NCBI GenBank assembly: GCA_041678685.1
Contig: JBAYNV010000002.1
Coordinates: 3,084 to 67,083, forward strand
Reading direction: 5' to 3'
Length of the DNA: 64,000 nucleotides
Source: DUPQ01 sp041678685
Lineage (GTDB): Bacteria > Bacillota > Clostridia > DUPQ01
The position numbers and the translations under genes are program-made. The notes beneath the pieces are model-generated. The model saw nothing but the letters and a program-made list of their open reading frames with translations. It made no database searches and was not told the DNA's origin. Of the stretch, positions 44,623-53,616 are shown piece after piece (positions within the stretch are counted from its first letter, which is position 1; the number at the start of each line of letters is the position of its first letter).

Positions 44623-45126
44623 ATGCGGATAATGGGTATCGATCCCGGATTTGCTATAATGGGTTATGGGATCATAAACTATGATAACGGTAAAGTGGAA
44701 GTGCTTGAATATGGAGTCATAAAGACCGAAGCACACACAGATTTCAACAAAAGACTGCTGGCCAATTATATGGGAATAAAGGAAGTATTGGATAGGTATG
44801 AACCTGATCATGTAGCAATGGAATCCTTATTCTATAACACGAACCAGAAGACCGTGATAAATGTCTGCCAGTCAAGAGGTGTAGCGGTACTGGCTGTGGC
44901 TCAGAAAGACAAACCTTTTTTTGAATACACTCCGCTTCAGATAAAACAGGCTCTTGTGGGTTATGGCAGGGCGGACAAGAACCAGGTACAGCAGATGGTT
45001 AAAGTATTAGGTAACCTGAAAGATATCCCAAAACCTGATGATGCTGCCGATGCTCTGGCTGTTGCCATATGTCATGCGAATTCCTACAGAGCTGAAAGGA
45101 TTATGAAGAAATGTACGAATATATAA
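44623..45126 (+). CDS. ruvC: Holliday junction endonuclease RuvC
   Basis: Resolves Holliday junctions in recombination repair. 167 aa. Four acidic catalytic residues: Asp in MGIDPGF, Glu in AMESLFY, and two Asp in the DAADALAVA motif near the C-terminus. AAGGAG ribosome site. First gene of ruvC-ruvA-ruvB, with ruvA overlapping its end by 16 nt. Confidence 0.97.
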   Translation: MRIMGIDPGFAIMGYGIINYDNGKVEVLEYGVIKTEAHTDFNKRLLANYMGIKEVLDRYEPDHVAMESLFYNTNQKTVINVCQSRGVAVLAVAQKDKPFFEYTPLQIKQALVGYGRADKNQVQQMVKVLGNLKDIPKPDDAADALAVAICHANSYRAERIMKKCTNI

Positions 45127-45701
45127 AAGGGAAACTGATAACGAAAAAACAGGATCATGTCGTCATAGATAATAACGGTATAGGATTCAAGATATTTACC
45201 AGCCTGCATTCCATGACAAAGATGCAGCCGGATGACGATGTCCTGATGCATACATACCTTCATGTAAGGGAAGACATTATGCAGATATTCGGATTTGCGG
45301 AAGAGGAAGAGCTTTTTCTTTTCAATCTGCTTATAAGCATATCAGGTATCGGTCCAAAAGCAGCTCTGTCGATACTTTCAGTTATGACACCGTCGGAGGT
45401 AGCTTTATCGGTCGTCAGCGATGATGCCGCATCTCTGTCAAAAGCTCCGGGTGTAGGTAAGAAGACAGCAATGAGGATAATACTTGAGCTTAAAGACAAA
45501 TTAAAAGGATTGGCTATTTCTGAAAAACCGTCAGTCAATGAATGTATATCGAAAGACGATAAATATGATGAGATAACCAATGCGCTTCTGGTACTTGGGT
45601 ATCAGCCAAAATATGCACAGGAAGCTTTAGATCATGTATATGATATGAATGATACACTGCAGAACAATATCAGAAAAGCACTAAATTACCTGAAAAAATA
45701 G
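45111..45701 (+). CDS. ruvA: Holliday junction branch-migration subunit RuvA
   Basis: Binds four-way junctions as a tetramer and loads RuvB. 196 aa. N-terminal OB domain beginning MYEYIKGKL, tandem helix-hairpin-helix motifs (ISGIGPKAAL and APGVGKKTAMRI), and a C-terminal helical domain that contacts RuvB. The start lies inside ruvC, so it is translationally coupled. Confidence 0.97.
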   Translation: MYEYIKGKLITKKQDHVVIDNNGIGFKIFTSLHSMTKMQPDDDVLMHTYLHVREDIMQIFGFAEEEELFLFNLLISISGIGPKAALSILSVMTPSEVALSVVSDDAASLSKAPGVGKKTAMRIILELKDKLKGLAISEKPSVNECISKDDKYDEITNALLVLGYQPKYAQEALDHVYDMNDTLQNNIRKALNYLKK

Positions 45702-45715
45702 GAGATCATGATTTA

Positions 45716-46717
45716 ATGGATGAAGAAAGATTTGTAACACCTACTTTTATTAAGAACGATCAGAGTGAAACCACACTTCGTCCCAAAGTTTTCGAAGAAT
45801 ATTTTGGGCAGGTAAAAATAAAAGCGAATCTCAAGGTTTTTATAGAAGCTGCAAAAAAGAGAAATGAACCGATAGACCATGTTCTTCTTGCAGGCCCTCC
45901 GGGACTGGGAAAAACCACTCTTGCAGGGATAATCGCATCAGAAATGGGTGCGAACATAAGGGTGACAAGCGGACCCGCGATCGAGAAAGCAGGGGATCTT
46001 GCTGCAATTCTTACGAACTTAAATGAAAACGATGTGTTATTTATTGATGAGATACACAGGTTGAATAAGACTGTAGAAGAGATCCTGTATCCGGCAATGG
46101 AGGATTTTGCTCTTGATATTATAATAGGTAAAGGACCAAGCGCAAAGACAATCAGACTCGATCTTAACCGTTTTACCCTTATCGGAGCAACAACTAAGAC
46201 AGGAATGCTTTCATCGCCGTTAAGAGACAGATTTGGCGTTACATGCAGGTTGGAAATGTATTCTACGGATGAACTCTGTCAGATAGTGAACAGAAGCGCA
46301 GGATTATTAAACATTAATATAAACGAATACGGGGCGAGTGAGATAGCAAGAAGATCACGCGGTACTCCAAGGATCGCAAACAGGCTGTTAAAAAGGATAA
46401 GAGACTTTGCACAGGTCGAAGGCGAAGATGTAATTACAAGTGAAATAGCGGATTTCGGATTGTCAAAACTTGAGATTGATAAACTCGGGTTGGATAATAC
46501 TGACAGAGCGATACTAGAAACAATAGTCAAAAAGTTTGCAGGAGGCCCTGTAGGGGTCGGCACCCTTGCATCAAGTATAAACGAGGAAAGAGACACCATT
46601 GAGGATGTATACGAACCATATCTGCTGCAGTTAGGCTTCATTAAAAAGACTCCGAAAGGAAGATGCGCTACCCGCCTGGCATATGAGCATCTGAATATAC
46701 CATATGAGCAAAAATAG
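45716..46717 (+). CDS. ruvB: Holliday junction helicase motor RuvB
   Basis: AAA+ motor that drives branch migration with RuvA. 333 aa. Walker A GPPGLGKTT, Walker B FIDEIHR, sensor TGMLSSPLRDRFG, arginine RGTPRIANRLL, and a C-terminal winged helix. It starts 14 nt after ruvA and its end overlaps queH by 14 nt. Confidence 0.98.
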   Translation: MDEERFVTPTFIKNDQSETTLRPKVFEEYFGQVKIKANLKVFIEAAKKRNEPIDHVLLAGPPGLGKTTLAGIIASEMGANIRVTSGPAIEKAGDLAAILTNLNENDVLFIDEIHRLNKTVEEILYPAMEDFALDIIIGKGPSAKTIRLDLNRFTLIGATTKTGMLSSPLRDRFGVTCRLEMYSTDELCQIVNRSAGLLNININEYGASEIARRSRGTPRIANRLLKRIRDFAQVEGEDVITSEIADFGLSKLEIDKLGLDNTDRAILETIVKKFAGGPVGVGTLASSINEERDTIEDVYEPYLLQLGFIKKTPKGRCATRLAYEHLNIPYEQK

Positions 46718-47255
46718 TTTGCTGCTGCACACATGTTGCGCACCATGCCTTGTATATGTTCATAAAAAACTGAATGAATTGGGATCAGGATTTGATTCCT
46801 ACTTTTACAATCCCAACATCCATCCGGTTATGGAGCACAGAAAAAGACTGGAAACGCTTACTGGGTATTGTGAAAGGTTTTCCATTGATCTTATAAAGAA
46901 TGAGGAATTCCTTCAGGAACGCTGGGAATGCAAAGGCTATGAATGCCTGGACTGTTACAGGCTCAGGATGGAAGAAACGGCAAGATACGCAAAAGAACAC
47001 GGATACAATGCTTTTTCCACCACATTACTAGTAAGTATTTATCAAAAACACGAAATAATAAAACAAGTGTGTAATGACATGGCCGAAAAATATGGGATAG
47101 AATTCTTTTATTATGATTTTCGTGAAGGTTTCAGGGAAGGCCAGAATATGGCAAAAGAACTCGGATTATACAGACAGAAATACTGTGGATGCATAAACTC
47201 ATATAACAGCTCTGTATTCAAAGACAAAATAACATGGACAGAGGAAAACAGATGA
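46704..47255 (+). CDS. queH: epoxyqueuosine reductase QueH
   Basis: Reduces epoxyqueuosine to queuosine in tRNA, the last step of Q synthesis. It is the cobalamin-independent alternative to QueG. 183 aa. HTCCAPC at residues 9-15, the ECLDCYRLRM motif and YCGC near residue 160 give the Cys set for a [4Fe-4S] cluster and a second metal. It starts inside ruvB. The other queuosine genes are not in the window. Confidence 0.93.
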   Translation: MSKNSLLLHTCCAPCLVYVHKKLNELGSGFDSYFYNPNIHPVMEHRKRLETLTGYCERFSIDLIKNEEFLQERWECKGYECLDCYRLRMEETARYAKEHGYNAFSTTLLVSIYQKHEIIKQVCNDMAEKYGIEFFYYDFREGFREGQNMAKELGLYRQKYCGCINSYNSSVFKDKITWTEENR

Positions 47256-48475
47256 ACAAGACGATTTTCGATAAAAACAGAATATACATATTTGACGGAT
47301 CGAAAGGATATATGCTGCAAAAAGCAGGATTGAAAAAAAATGAAGCTGCAGAGGAATACAATATCACAAATCCTGATATCGTTGAGAATATCTATAGGAT
47401 GTACTGCGATGCGGGAAGCGATATCATACAAACTAACACATTGTGCTCAAACTCGGTATTCCTTAAGCGTCACGGGCTGGAGGACAAACTTGATCAGATC
47501 AATGAAGCAGGTATCGAACTTGCCAGAAAAGCAGTAAATGGCAGGGACATTCTTGTAGCAGCGTCAATAGGGCCCATCGGTGAGCTTTTAGCACCAAACG
47601 GTAACATGGGATTTGATCAGGCTTATGATATTTTCAAGGAACACATATATGCATGCAGAGGTGCTGATATCATCAATTTTGAGACCTTTTCAGATCTGAA
47701 GGAGATGAGGATCGCTCTTCTGGCAAACCAGGAGACGATCAACAAATCTGTAATCTGTAATATGACATATGAAAAGAATGCGATGACTTTAATGGGTAAT
47801 CCGCCTTATGTATGTGCGGGACTGCTTAAAAAAATGGGAGCGGATGTAGTAGGCGTGAACTGCTCATACGGCCCGGAATCAATGAGCGTTATCTTAAAGT
47901 CTATGGCTTCTTTTGAGGATTTTCTGTGTGTAAAACCAAATGCCGGGAAACCCGTATATATCGAAGGCAAAGCCGTTTATATGCAAAGCAGGGAGGATTT
48001 CTGCAGTTATTCAGGAGACCTTGTTCAATACAACATAGGAATAATTGGCGGCTGCTGCGGCACTACTCCTGATTATATATGCGGTATGAAGGATATAAAG
48101 GATCAAAAGAGGATCATAAGTATACCGGGTGATAAGGGCAACTACATATTTTCACAGTATGAAGTACTGGATATGGACAGGGAATATTCCTGTTATGAAT
48201 GGGAAATAGGAGACAGCGGAATCGCTTTCTATCTTGATATGGTATACGATATTTGCGATAAGGAAAAAGATGCATATATACTGAAGTATAACGGTAATGA
48301 CAGCAGATTCTTTGCTGATTTTACCGACAATGTACAGAGTATAATTAAAAAACCTCTTATCTTTTCATGCAGCGACCAGAATGTGCTTGATGCTGCGCTA
48401 AGGGTATATAGCGGAATCGCCGGAGTAACACAGAATCATAAAGGCCGCTATGGGTCGGTCAAAATAAGTAAATAA
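47252..48475 (+). CDS. homocysteine S-methyltransferase-domain protein (MetH N-terminal-like)
   Basis: 407 aa from ATG 47252, which overlaps the queH stop as ATGA and follows AGAGGA. An upstream ATG at 47234 lacks a ribosome site. Residues 1-290 form a homocysteine-binding barrel with IFDGSKGYML, IQTNT, and zinc ligands Cys204 (GVNCSYG), Cys268 and Cys269 (GGCCGTTP). The last ~115 residues have no zinc or corrinoid motif. Part of them (about LIFSCSDQNVLDAALRVYSG) recalls the first strands of the pterin-binding domain of MetH, so the gene looks like MetH cut within its second domain. Function as a separate homocysteine methylase module is possible. Confidence 0.8.
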   Translation: MNKTIFDKNRIYIFDGSKGYMLQKAGLKKNEAAEEYNITNPDIVENIYRMYCDAGSDIIQTNTLCSNSVFLKRHGLEDKLDQINEAGIELARKAVNGRDILVAASIGPIGELLAPNGNMGFDQAYDIFKEHIYACRGADIINFETFSDLKEMRIALLANQETINKSVICNMTYEKNAMTLMGNPPYVCAGLLKKMGADVVGVNCSYGPESMSVILKSMASFEDFLCVKPNAGKPVYIEGKAVYMQSREDFCSYSGDLVQYNIGIIGGCCGTTPDYICGMKDIKDQKRIISIPGDKGNYIFSQYEVLDMDREYSCYEWEIGDSGIAFYLDMVYDICDKEKDAYILKYNGNDSRFFADFTDNVQSIIKKPLIFSCSDQNVLDAALRVYSGIAGVTQNHKGRYGSVKISK

Positions 48476-48497
48476 CATTAAGGGATCGTCGTGTTAT

Positions 48498-50303
48498 CTA
48501 AAAATTTTCGAATTTAGACAGAGTAAAACGGAATACAGATCCGTTTGTTCCGTCGCTTTCAGCCCAAAGTTTTTCATTCATGTGGATAAGAGTTTCTTTT
48601 GCTATTGAAAGTCCCAGACCCGAACCGCTATGTGTCCTTGATTTATCGGATTTATAGAACCTGTCGAAAATATACGGAAGATCATCCTTACTTATACCGC
48701 AGCCATTGTCTTCTACAGAGACAACATACTTGTTTTGGTCTTCGCTCACGCTGATCCTGACAGCACTTGATTCGTCTGAGAACTTCACGGCATTGTCAAG
48801 CAAAATGGTCATGATCTGATCGATCCTATCCATATTACCGTTTACATATATCGGTTCTTCGGGGATATCGCATTTAATCACCATGTTTTTACTGTTCTTT
48901 GTGAATGCGAATCTGTCTGCCTGATCGCGTATGACATCGGTCAGATTTACTTTTTCAGATGCAAATATATCCGAGGAGGACTGGAGCCTTGATAATACCA
49001 GAAGATCATTTATAAGTCTGTTCAGACGGTTCACTTCCATGGATATAAGATCATAATACCTCTGGCGTTTTGCAGGTTCAGTGACGATACCATCCCTTAA
49101 GGGATCGATAAGACCCATAACGCCTGTCAGAGGCGTTTTTAATTCATGTGATACATTAGCGACATAATCACGCCTTGTCTGTTCAAGTCTGACTTCTTTT
49201 GTGATATCGCTGAAGATACCGACAGCTCCGATCACGATGCGGTTCACAAGAAGCGGGGTGATCACTATGAAAATATTGATGCCATTGAAAAAATAAGTTT
49301 TCTCTATTGTCGAATTTTCAGTTATTGAAATATCAAAATCTGTCCAGACATCATTAATAGGTATTATATTTTCCTTTAACGTATCTTTCATATCGGTATT
49401 AAAAAGCTTTGAGACAGCAGGATTTATCACGATGATAGAGCCCTTTGTATCAAGGCATATGATCCCTTCATTCATACCGTTCAGGACTCCTTTTAAAATA
49501 TTACGTTCGCGTACAAGCTGGTCCATATTATTGGAAAGCTCCGAAGCCAGATGGTTCATAGCGATCGACAGTTGTCCTATTTCACCAGGATATTTTTCTT
49601 CCGCTTTTACTGTAAAATCACCTTTTTCCATCGATATCGCTATATCACGGATCTGCATGAGAGGTTTGGTAATACTTTTAGAAAATAGATAAATTGGAAA
49701 AAGCATCAGGATAAATACGACGATCATTGATATTATAAGGGACTTTGTGATATTAGAAAGCTCCATGCTTATATCATCGACGAATTTGCATATGGTTATT
49801 GTCGCTTCAATGGTTCCGTTATCGGAATATATAGGACGCATAATGATTATCATTTCCGAACCGAAATCATTATCTTTATTTTCAATGGTGAAGTATTGGC
49901 CTGTCATTACTTTTTTGATATACACACTTAAATAATCTTTATAAAACTTATCCATAGCTTTTTTATCGAATTGGATATTCGCATTTTCACTTTTTGGTAC
50001 ATATGAGTATATTTCAACATTAAGTTTGTCGCTGACGACTACATAGCTGCTGAGTATTGTGGATTCAGCCTGAAAAACCTTGTCGAAAAATTTATCCAGT
50101 ATATCCCTTGTCATCCATTCGGTCGGTATCAGGGTAGCAAGCATGTCTGTTTCCTCTTCCAGCCTGTTTATCTGGTTTTCAACGAATATCTTCTCAGAGG
50201 ATATAGAATACATTACAATTGTTGAGATCAGAGCGATAATGATGATAAAAATCACCAGAAAAACTATACGGATAAAAAACGGCTTATTCAGAAGTCTAGT
50301 CAT
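48498..50303 (-). CDS. sensor histidine kinase of the PhoR/WalK type
   Basis: 601 aa. Transmembrane helix near the N-terminus (about 11-31), extracytoplasmic sensor of ~150 residues, second transmembrane helix (about 185-207), HAMP, a PAS domain (about 270-380), HisKA with NVSHELKTPLTG carrying the phosphorylated His, and HATPase with LLDNAVKFSDES, VEDNGCGIS and GSGLGLSIAKE. The start overlaps the response-regulator gene by 8 nt. The stimulus is unknown. Cell-envelope stress or phosphate are common for this class. Confidence 0.93.
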   Translation of the reverse strand: MTRLLNKPFFIRIVFLVIFIIIIALISTIVMYSISSEKIFVENQINRLEEETDMLATLIPTEWMTRDILDKFFDKVFQAESTILSSYVVVSDKLNVEIYSYVPKSENANIQFDKKAMDKFYKDYLSVYIKKVMTGQYFTIENKDNDFGSEMIIIMRPIYSDNGTIEATITICKFVDDISMELSNITKSLIISMIVVFILMLFPIYLFSKSITKPLMQIRDIAISMEKGDFTVKAEEKYPGEIGQLSIAMNHLASELSNNMDQLVRERNILKGVLNGMNEGIICLDTKGSIIVINPAVSKLFNTDMKDTLKENIIPINDVWTDFDISITENSTIEKTYFFNGINIFIVITPLLVNRIVIGAVGIFSDITKEVRLEQTRRDYVANVSHELKTPLTGVMGLIDPLRDGIVTEPAKRQRYYDLISMEVNRLNRLINDLLVLSRLQSSSDIFASEKVNLTDVIRDQADRFAFTKNSKNMVIKCDIPEEPIYVNGNMDRIDQIMTILLDNAVKFSDESSAVRISVSEDQNKYVVSVEDNGCGISKDDLPYIFDRFYKSDKSRTHSGSGLGLSIAKETLIHMNEKLWAESDGTNGSVFRFTLSKFENF

Positions 50304-50985
50304 CCATAGCCTCGAATTTATAACCTACACCATAAATAGTCTGAATACATTTCTGCATACTGTCCGGAAGTTTTGCGCGTATCCTCTTTATATGCGTATC
50401 TATCGTTCTGGTATCACCTACATATTCGTATCCCCATATCGCATCCATTATCTGCTCACGTGAAAATACGATCTGAGGATTGGAAACGAGCAGGAAAAGG
50501 ACTTCTACTTCCTTAGGAGTTGCATGAGTCTGAACACCATTTATGAAAATGGAATATCTTGTGATGTTGACCTCAAGCTGCTTATATCTGACAACATCAG
50601 ATATATTATGTTCTTTAGTGAATTTGGTTCTGCTTAAAACTGCTTTGATCCTGGCAATGACTTCTCTTGCGCTGAAAGGTTTTACAATGTAATCATCGGC
50701 GCCAAGATCGAAGCCGAGCAGTCTGTCGACTTCCTCGCCTTTTGCTGTAAGCATTATGATCGGTATTTCGCTTTTTTCTTTAATTGCCAGGCAGACATCC
50801 GTACCGCTCATTTTAGGCATCATGATGTCAAGTATGACTATATCAAAAGACTGTTCCTTAAACATTCTCAAGGCTTCCTCTCCGTCCATAGCTGAGCTGT
50901 GATCAAAATCATATTGATCGAAATAAACACCCAATGCCTCATGGACAATGGGATCATCATCACATATAAGAACATTAACTTTCAT
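50296..50985 (-). CDS. OmpR/PhoB-family response regulator
   Basis: 229 aa. Receiver domain with Asp-Asp acidic pocket (9-11), phosphorylation site Asp53 in VILDIMMPKMSG, the switch Thr in MLTAKG, and Lys in VKPFSAREV. The C-terminal winged helix contains TPKEVEVLFLLVSNP and the TIDTHIKRIRAKL recognition helix. AAGAGG before the ATG. First gene of the pair with the kinase. It is divergent from the PatB-like gene. Confidence 0.95.
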   Translation of the reverse strand: MKVNVLICDDDPIVHEALGVYFDQYDFDHSSAMDGEEALRMFKEQSFDIVILDIMMPKMSGTDVCLAIKEKSEIPIIMLTAKGEEVDRLLGFDLGADDYIVKPFSAREVIARIKAVLSRTKFTKEHNISDVVRYKQLEVNITRYSIFINGVQTHATPKEVEVLFLLVSNPQIVFSREQIMDAIWGYEYVGDTRTIDTHIKRIRAKLPDSMQKCIQTIYGVGYKFEAMDD

Positions 50986-51005
50986 ATTTTAACCTCTTGA
51001 TGTCC

Positions 51006-51014
51006 ATTATAACA
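51006..51014 (-). promoter_or_regulatory. extended -10 promoter of the two-component pair
   Basis: On the minus strand TGTTATAAT, a perfect -10 with TGn extension, about 20 nt from the start codon. No good -35 is visible. Confidence 0.6.
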
Positions 51015-51048
51015 AAAATATCTGTATGGGGCAAACGCCTGTTAAGAG

Positions 51049-51057
51049 TGGTATAAT
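51049..51057 (+). promoter_or_regulatory. extended -10 promoter of the PatB-like gene
   Basis: TGGTATAAT, perfect -10 with TGn extension, 23 nt upstream of the TTG start. Divergent to the response-regulator promoter. The 37 nt between the two -10 sites leave room for a shared operator. Confidence 0.6.
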
Positions 51058-51080
51058 ATCTGCGAAAGGCGGCACGGAAC

Positions 51081-52289
51081 TTGAAAACTTATAATTTTGA
51101 CAGAGTCATAGACAGGCATAATACGAATTCACTTAAATATGATTATCCTGAAGATTTCGGATACACAAATGAGCATCTGCCTCTATGGGTAGCAGATATG
51201 GATTTTACGGTCGCAGATGAGATCAAAGAAGCTTTACATAAAACTAATGCGTTAGGCATATTCGGTTACACGAAAATGCCGGAAAAATATTTTGATGTAG
51301 TATCAGGCTGGATGATCAGACACCATAATTTCAAAACTGAAAGAGAATGGATGATCACTACGCCCGGAGTTGTTTTCTCATTGTCGACTGCGATACGTGC
51401 TCTTACTGAAACAGGTGATGCTGTTATCATACTGACTCCTGTGTACAGTCCCTTCAGACGCGTGGTGGAAAATAACAACAGGAAACTGATCAAAAGCTCC
51501 CTTATATATAATAACGGCAGATATACCATAGATTATGCTGATTTTGAAAAACAGATAATCAGCAACAGCGTAAAACTTTTCATTCTATGCAACCCTCATA
51601 ATCCTGTAGGCAGGGTGTTTACAAAAGATGAACTTATAAGGATCGGTCATATATGCCGTAAACATAATGTCATCATAGTATGCGATGAGATACATGAAGA
51701 CTTCATATATGAACCAAACAGGCATATCGTAATAGCTGATCTTAACAGTGATTTTGAACAGAGGTGCGTAATATGCACAGCTCCAAGCAAAACATTCAAT
51801 ATTGCCGGGCTGGAGATTTCCAATATTTTCATCCCTAACCCGGATATTAGGAAGAGATTTAAGGATGAGCTTGTCCGCATGTCGGCAGGGATGGTCAATT
51901 CAATGGGTATCATAGCTACGATGGCCGCATATAAATATGGCGATGAATGGCTTTCGCAGTTACTTGCATATCTCAAGGGTAATGTGGATTATGTTCGGGA
52001 GTTTCTGACTAAAAACACACCTAAAATAAAACTGGTGGAGCCTGAAGGAACATATCTCATATGGATTGACTGTAAGGATATGGGAATGTCAAATGCGCAG
52101 GTCAACAGTTTCTTTAAGGATGAAGCAAAACTGTTTCTTGATACCGGGGACATATTCGGATCTGAAGGGGAGTGCTTCCAACGAATAAATATTGGGACAA
52201 ACCGGAAAATGCTTGAAAGTGCCATGAACAGGATAAAATGTGCATACAAAAAGCTTTTTTCTGATAAGGAAAATGTAAAGGTTGAATAA
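51081..52289 (+). CDS. PLP-dependent C-S lyase / aminotransferase of the MalY/PatB family
   Basis: Fold-type I PLP enzyme that cleaves cystathionine or related thioethers. 402 aa. N-terminal DFDRVIDRHNTNS-type stretch, NPHNPVGRVF, DEIHEDF, and PLP Lys237 in APSKTFNIAG. TTG start at 51081. An AAAGG lies about 14 nt upstream and the conserved YNFDRVIDR begins three residues later. Lyase activity is usual for the family. Some members act as aminotransferases or regulators. Confidence 0.9.
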   Translation: MKTYNFDRVIDRHNTNSLKYDYPEDFGYTNEHLPLWVADMDFTVADEIKEALHKTNALGIFGYTKMPEKYFDVVSGWMIRHHNFKTEREWMITTPGVVFSLSTAIRALTETGDAVIILTPVYSPFRRVVENNNRKLIKSSLIYNNGRYTIDYADFEKQIISNSVKLFILCNPHNPVGRVFTKDELIRIGHICRKHNVIIVCDEIHEDFIYEPNRHIVIADLNSDFEQRCVICTAPSKTFNIAGLEISNIFIPNPDIRKRFKDELVRMSAGMVNSMGIIATMAAYKYGDEWLSQLLAYLKGNVDYVREFLTKNTPKIKLVEPEGTYLIWIDCKDMGMSNAQVNSFFKDEAKLFLDTGDIFGSEGECFQRINIGTNRKMLESAMNRIKCAYKKLFSDKENVKVE

Positions 52290-52293
52290 ATTC

Positions 52294-52323
52294 TTGACAA
52301 AAAGGCCTATATCACCTTATTAT
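52294..52323 (+). promoter_or_regulatory. serS promoter
   Basis: -35 TTGACA (52294-52299), 18-bp spacer, -10 TATTAT (52318-52323), 27 nt before the serS ATG. The leader is too short for a T-box. Confidence 0.78.
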
Positions 52324-52349
52324 GAATAAAATATTGAGAGGTATTAATC

Positions 52350-53615
52350 ATGTTAGATATCATTCGCATCAGAAACAATAAAGAAGAAGTCGAGCAGGCA
52401 TTGCTTAAGAGAAACTTAAGAGTGGATTTCACGGAGTTGCTCGAATGGGATACAAAACGCAGGCAGAATATTTATGAAGTCGAGCAGATGAAAGCTCAGA
52501 AGAATGTAGTTTCCAATGATATTCCCAAACTTAAGAAGCAGGGGTTGGAGGTTTCGAAACTTCTTGATGAAATGAAAATACTTTCAACAAGGATATCTTC
52601 ATATGAGTGTGATATCACAGAACTAGAAACAAAGATCAGGGAATTCCTTGAAGTGCTTCCGAATACTCCGGCTGCGGATGTTGAAGCAGGTGATGAGACA
52701 CATAATAAACCTGTGAAATATGTAGGTGAAAAACCTGTATTTGGCTTTGTACCCAGAGATCATGTGGCGCTTTGCGAGCATCTCGATATGATAGATTACA
52801 AACGCGGTGTTAAAATGGGAGGCAACGGTTTCTGGATATACAAAAAAGACGGTGCTTTACTGGAATGGGCTTTACTGAACTATTTTATTACGGAGCATAT
52901 AAAAGACGATTATGAATTTATGCTTCCTCCTCACATATTGAATTATGATTGCGGTTATACCGCAGGGCAGTTCCCGAAATTCAAGGAAGATGTGTTTAAA
53001 GTTGAAGAGGGAGGCCAGTTTCTGCTCCCTACAGCGGAAACTGCTCTGATCAACTTTCATCGAAATGAAGTTTTAAAGGAAGAAGAGCTTCCGAAGAAAT
53101 ATTTCGCATATACACCCTGCTACAGAAAAGAAGCTGGCAGTTACCGTGCGGAGGAAAGAGGCATGATAAGAGGCCATCAGTTTAATAAGGTCGAGATGTT
53201 CCAGTATACATTGCCGGAAAAGAGCGAGGATGCATTTACCGAGCTTGTGAATAAGGCTGAAAAACTTATGACAGGTTTGGGACTGCACTTCAGGATCAGT
53301 AAACTTGCAGCGGGAGACTGCTCACATTCCATGGGGAAGACATACGATATCGAAGTATGGATCCCAAGTATGGGGATATATAAGGAAGTCAGTTCGGTAT
53401 CCAATGCTTACGATTATCAGGCTATAAGAGGGAATATGAGATTTAAAAGGACAGTTACAGGAAAGAATGAATATCTGCATACTTTAAACGGATCAGGTCT
53501 TGCCACATCCAGAGTGTTTCCCGCGATTTGCGAACAGTTCCAGAATGCTGACGGATCTGTAACAGTTCCGGAGGTTCTGAGAAAATGGGTAGAAAAAGAA
53601 AGAATCACCATATAA
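52350..53615 (+). CDS. serS: seryl-tRNA synthetase
   Basis: Charges tRNA-Ser. Class II synthetase, 421 aa. N-terminal tRNA-binding antiparallel coiled coil (about 1-105), then motif 1, motif 2 in CYRKEAGSYRAEERGMIRGHQF (given as the stretch around residues 253-272), and motif 3 in GSGLATSRVF. GAGAGG ribosome site. lysA follows after a single base, so the two form an operon. Confidence 0.97.
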   Translation: MLDIIRIRNNKEEVEQALLKRNLRVDFTELLEWDTKRRQNIYEVEQMKAQKNVVSNDIPKLKKQGLEVSKLLDEMKILSTRISSYECDITELETKIREFLEVLPNTPAADVEAGDETHNKPVKYVGEKPVFGFVPRDHVALCEHLDMIDYKRGVKMGGNGFWIYKKDGALLEWALLNYFITEHIKDDYEFMLPPHILNYDCGYTAGQFPKFKEDVFKVEEGGQFLLPTAETALINFHRNEVLKEEELPKKYFAYTPCYRKEAGSYRAEERGMIRGHQFNKVEMFQYTLPEKSEDAFTELVNKAEKLMTGLGLHFRISKLAAGDCSHSMGKTYDIEVWIPSMGIYKEVSSVSNAYDYQAIRGNMRFKRTVTGKNEYLHTLNGSGLATSRVFPAICEQFQNADGSVTVPEVLRKWVEKERITI

Positions 53616-53616
53616 A

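Noticed and set aside
51034..51043. AACGCCTGTT as a LexA box between the response regulator and patB-like genes
   Set aside because: The spacer base positions and outer arms do not fit the consensus. Only the AAC-GTT core matches, which is common by chance.
52290..52349. T-box riboswitch upstream of serS
   Set aside because: Only about 27 nt separate the -10 from the start codon, so a T-box leader cannot fit and no terminator is seen.
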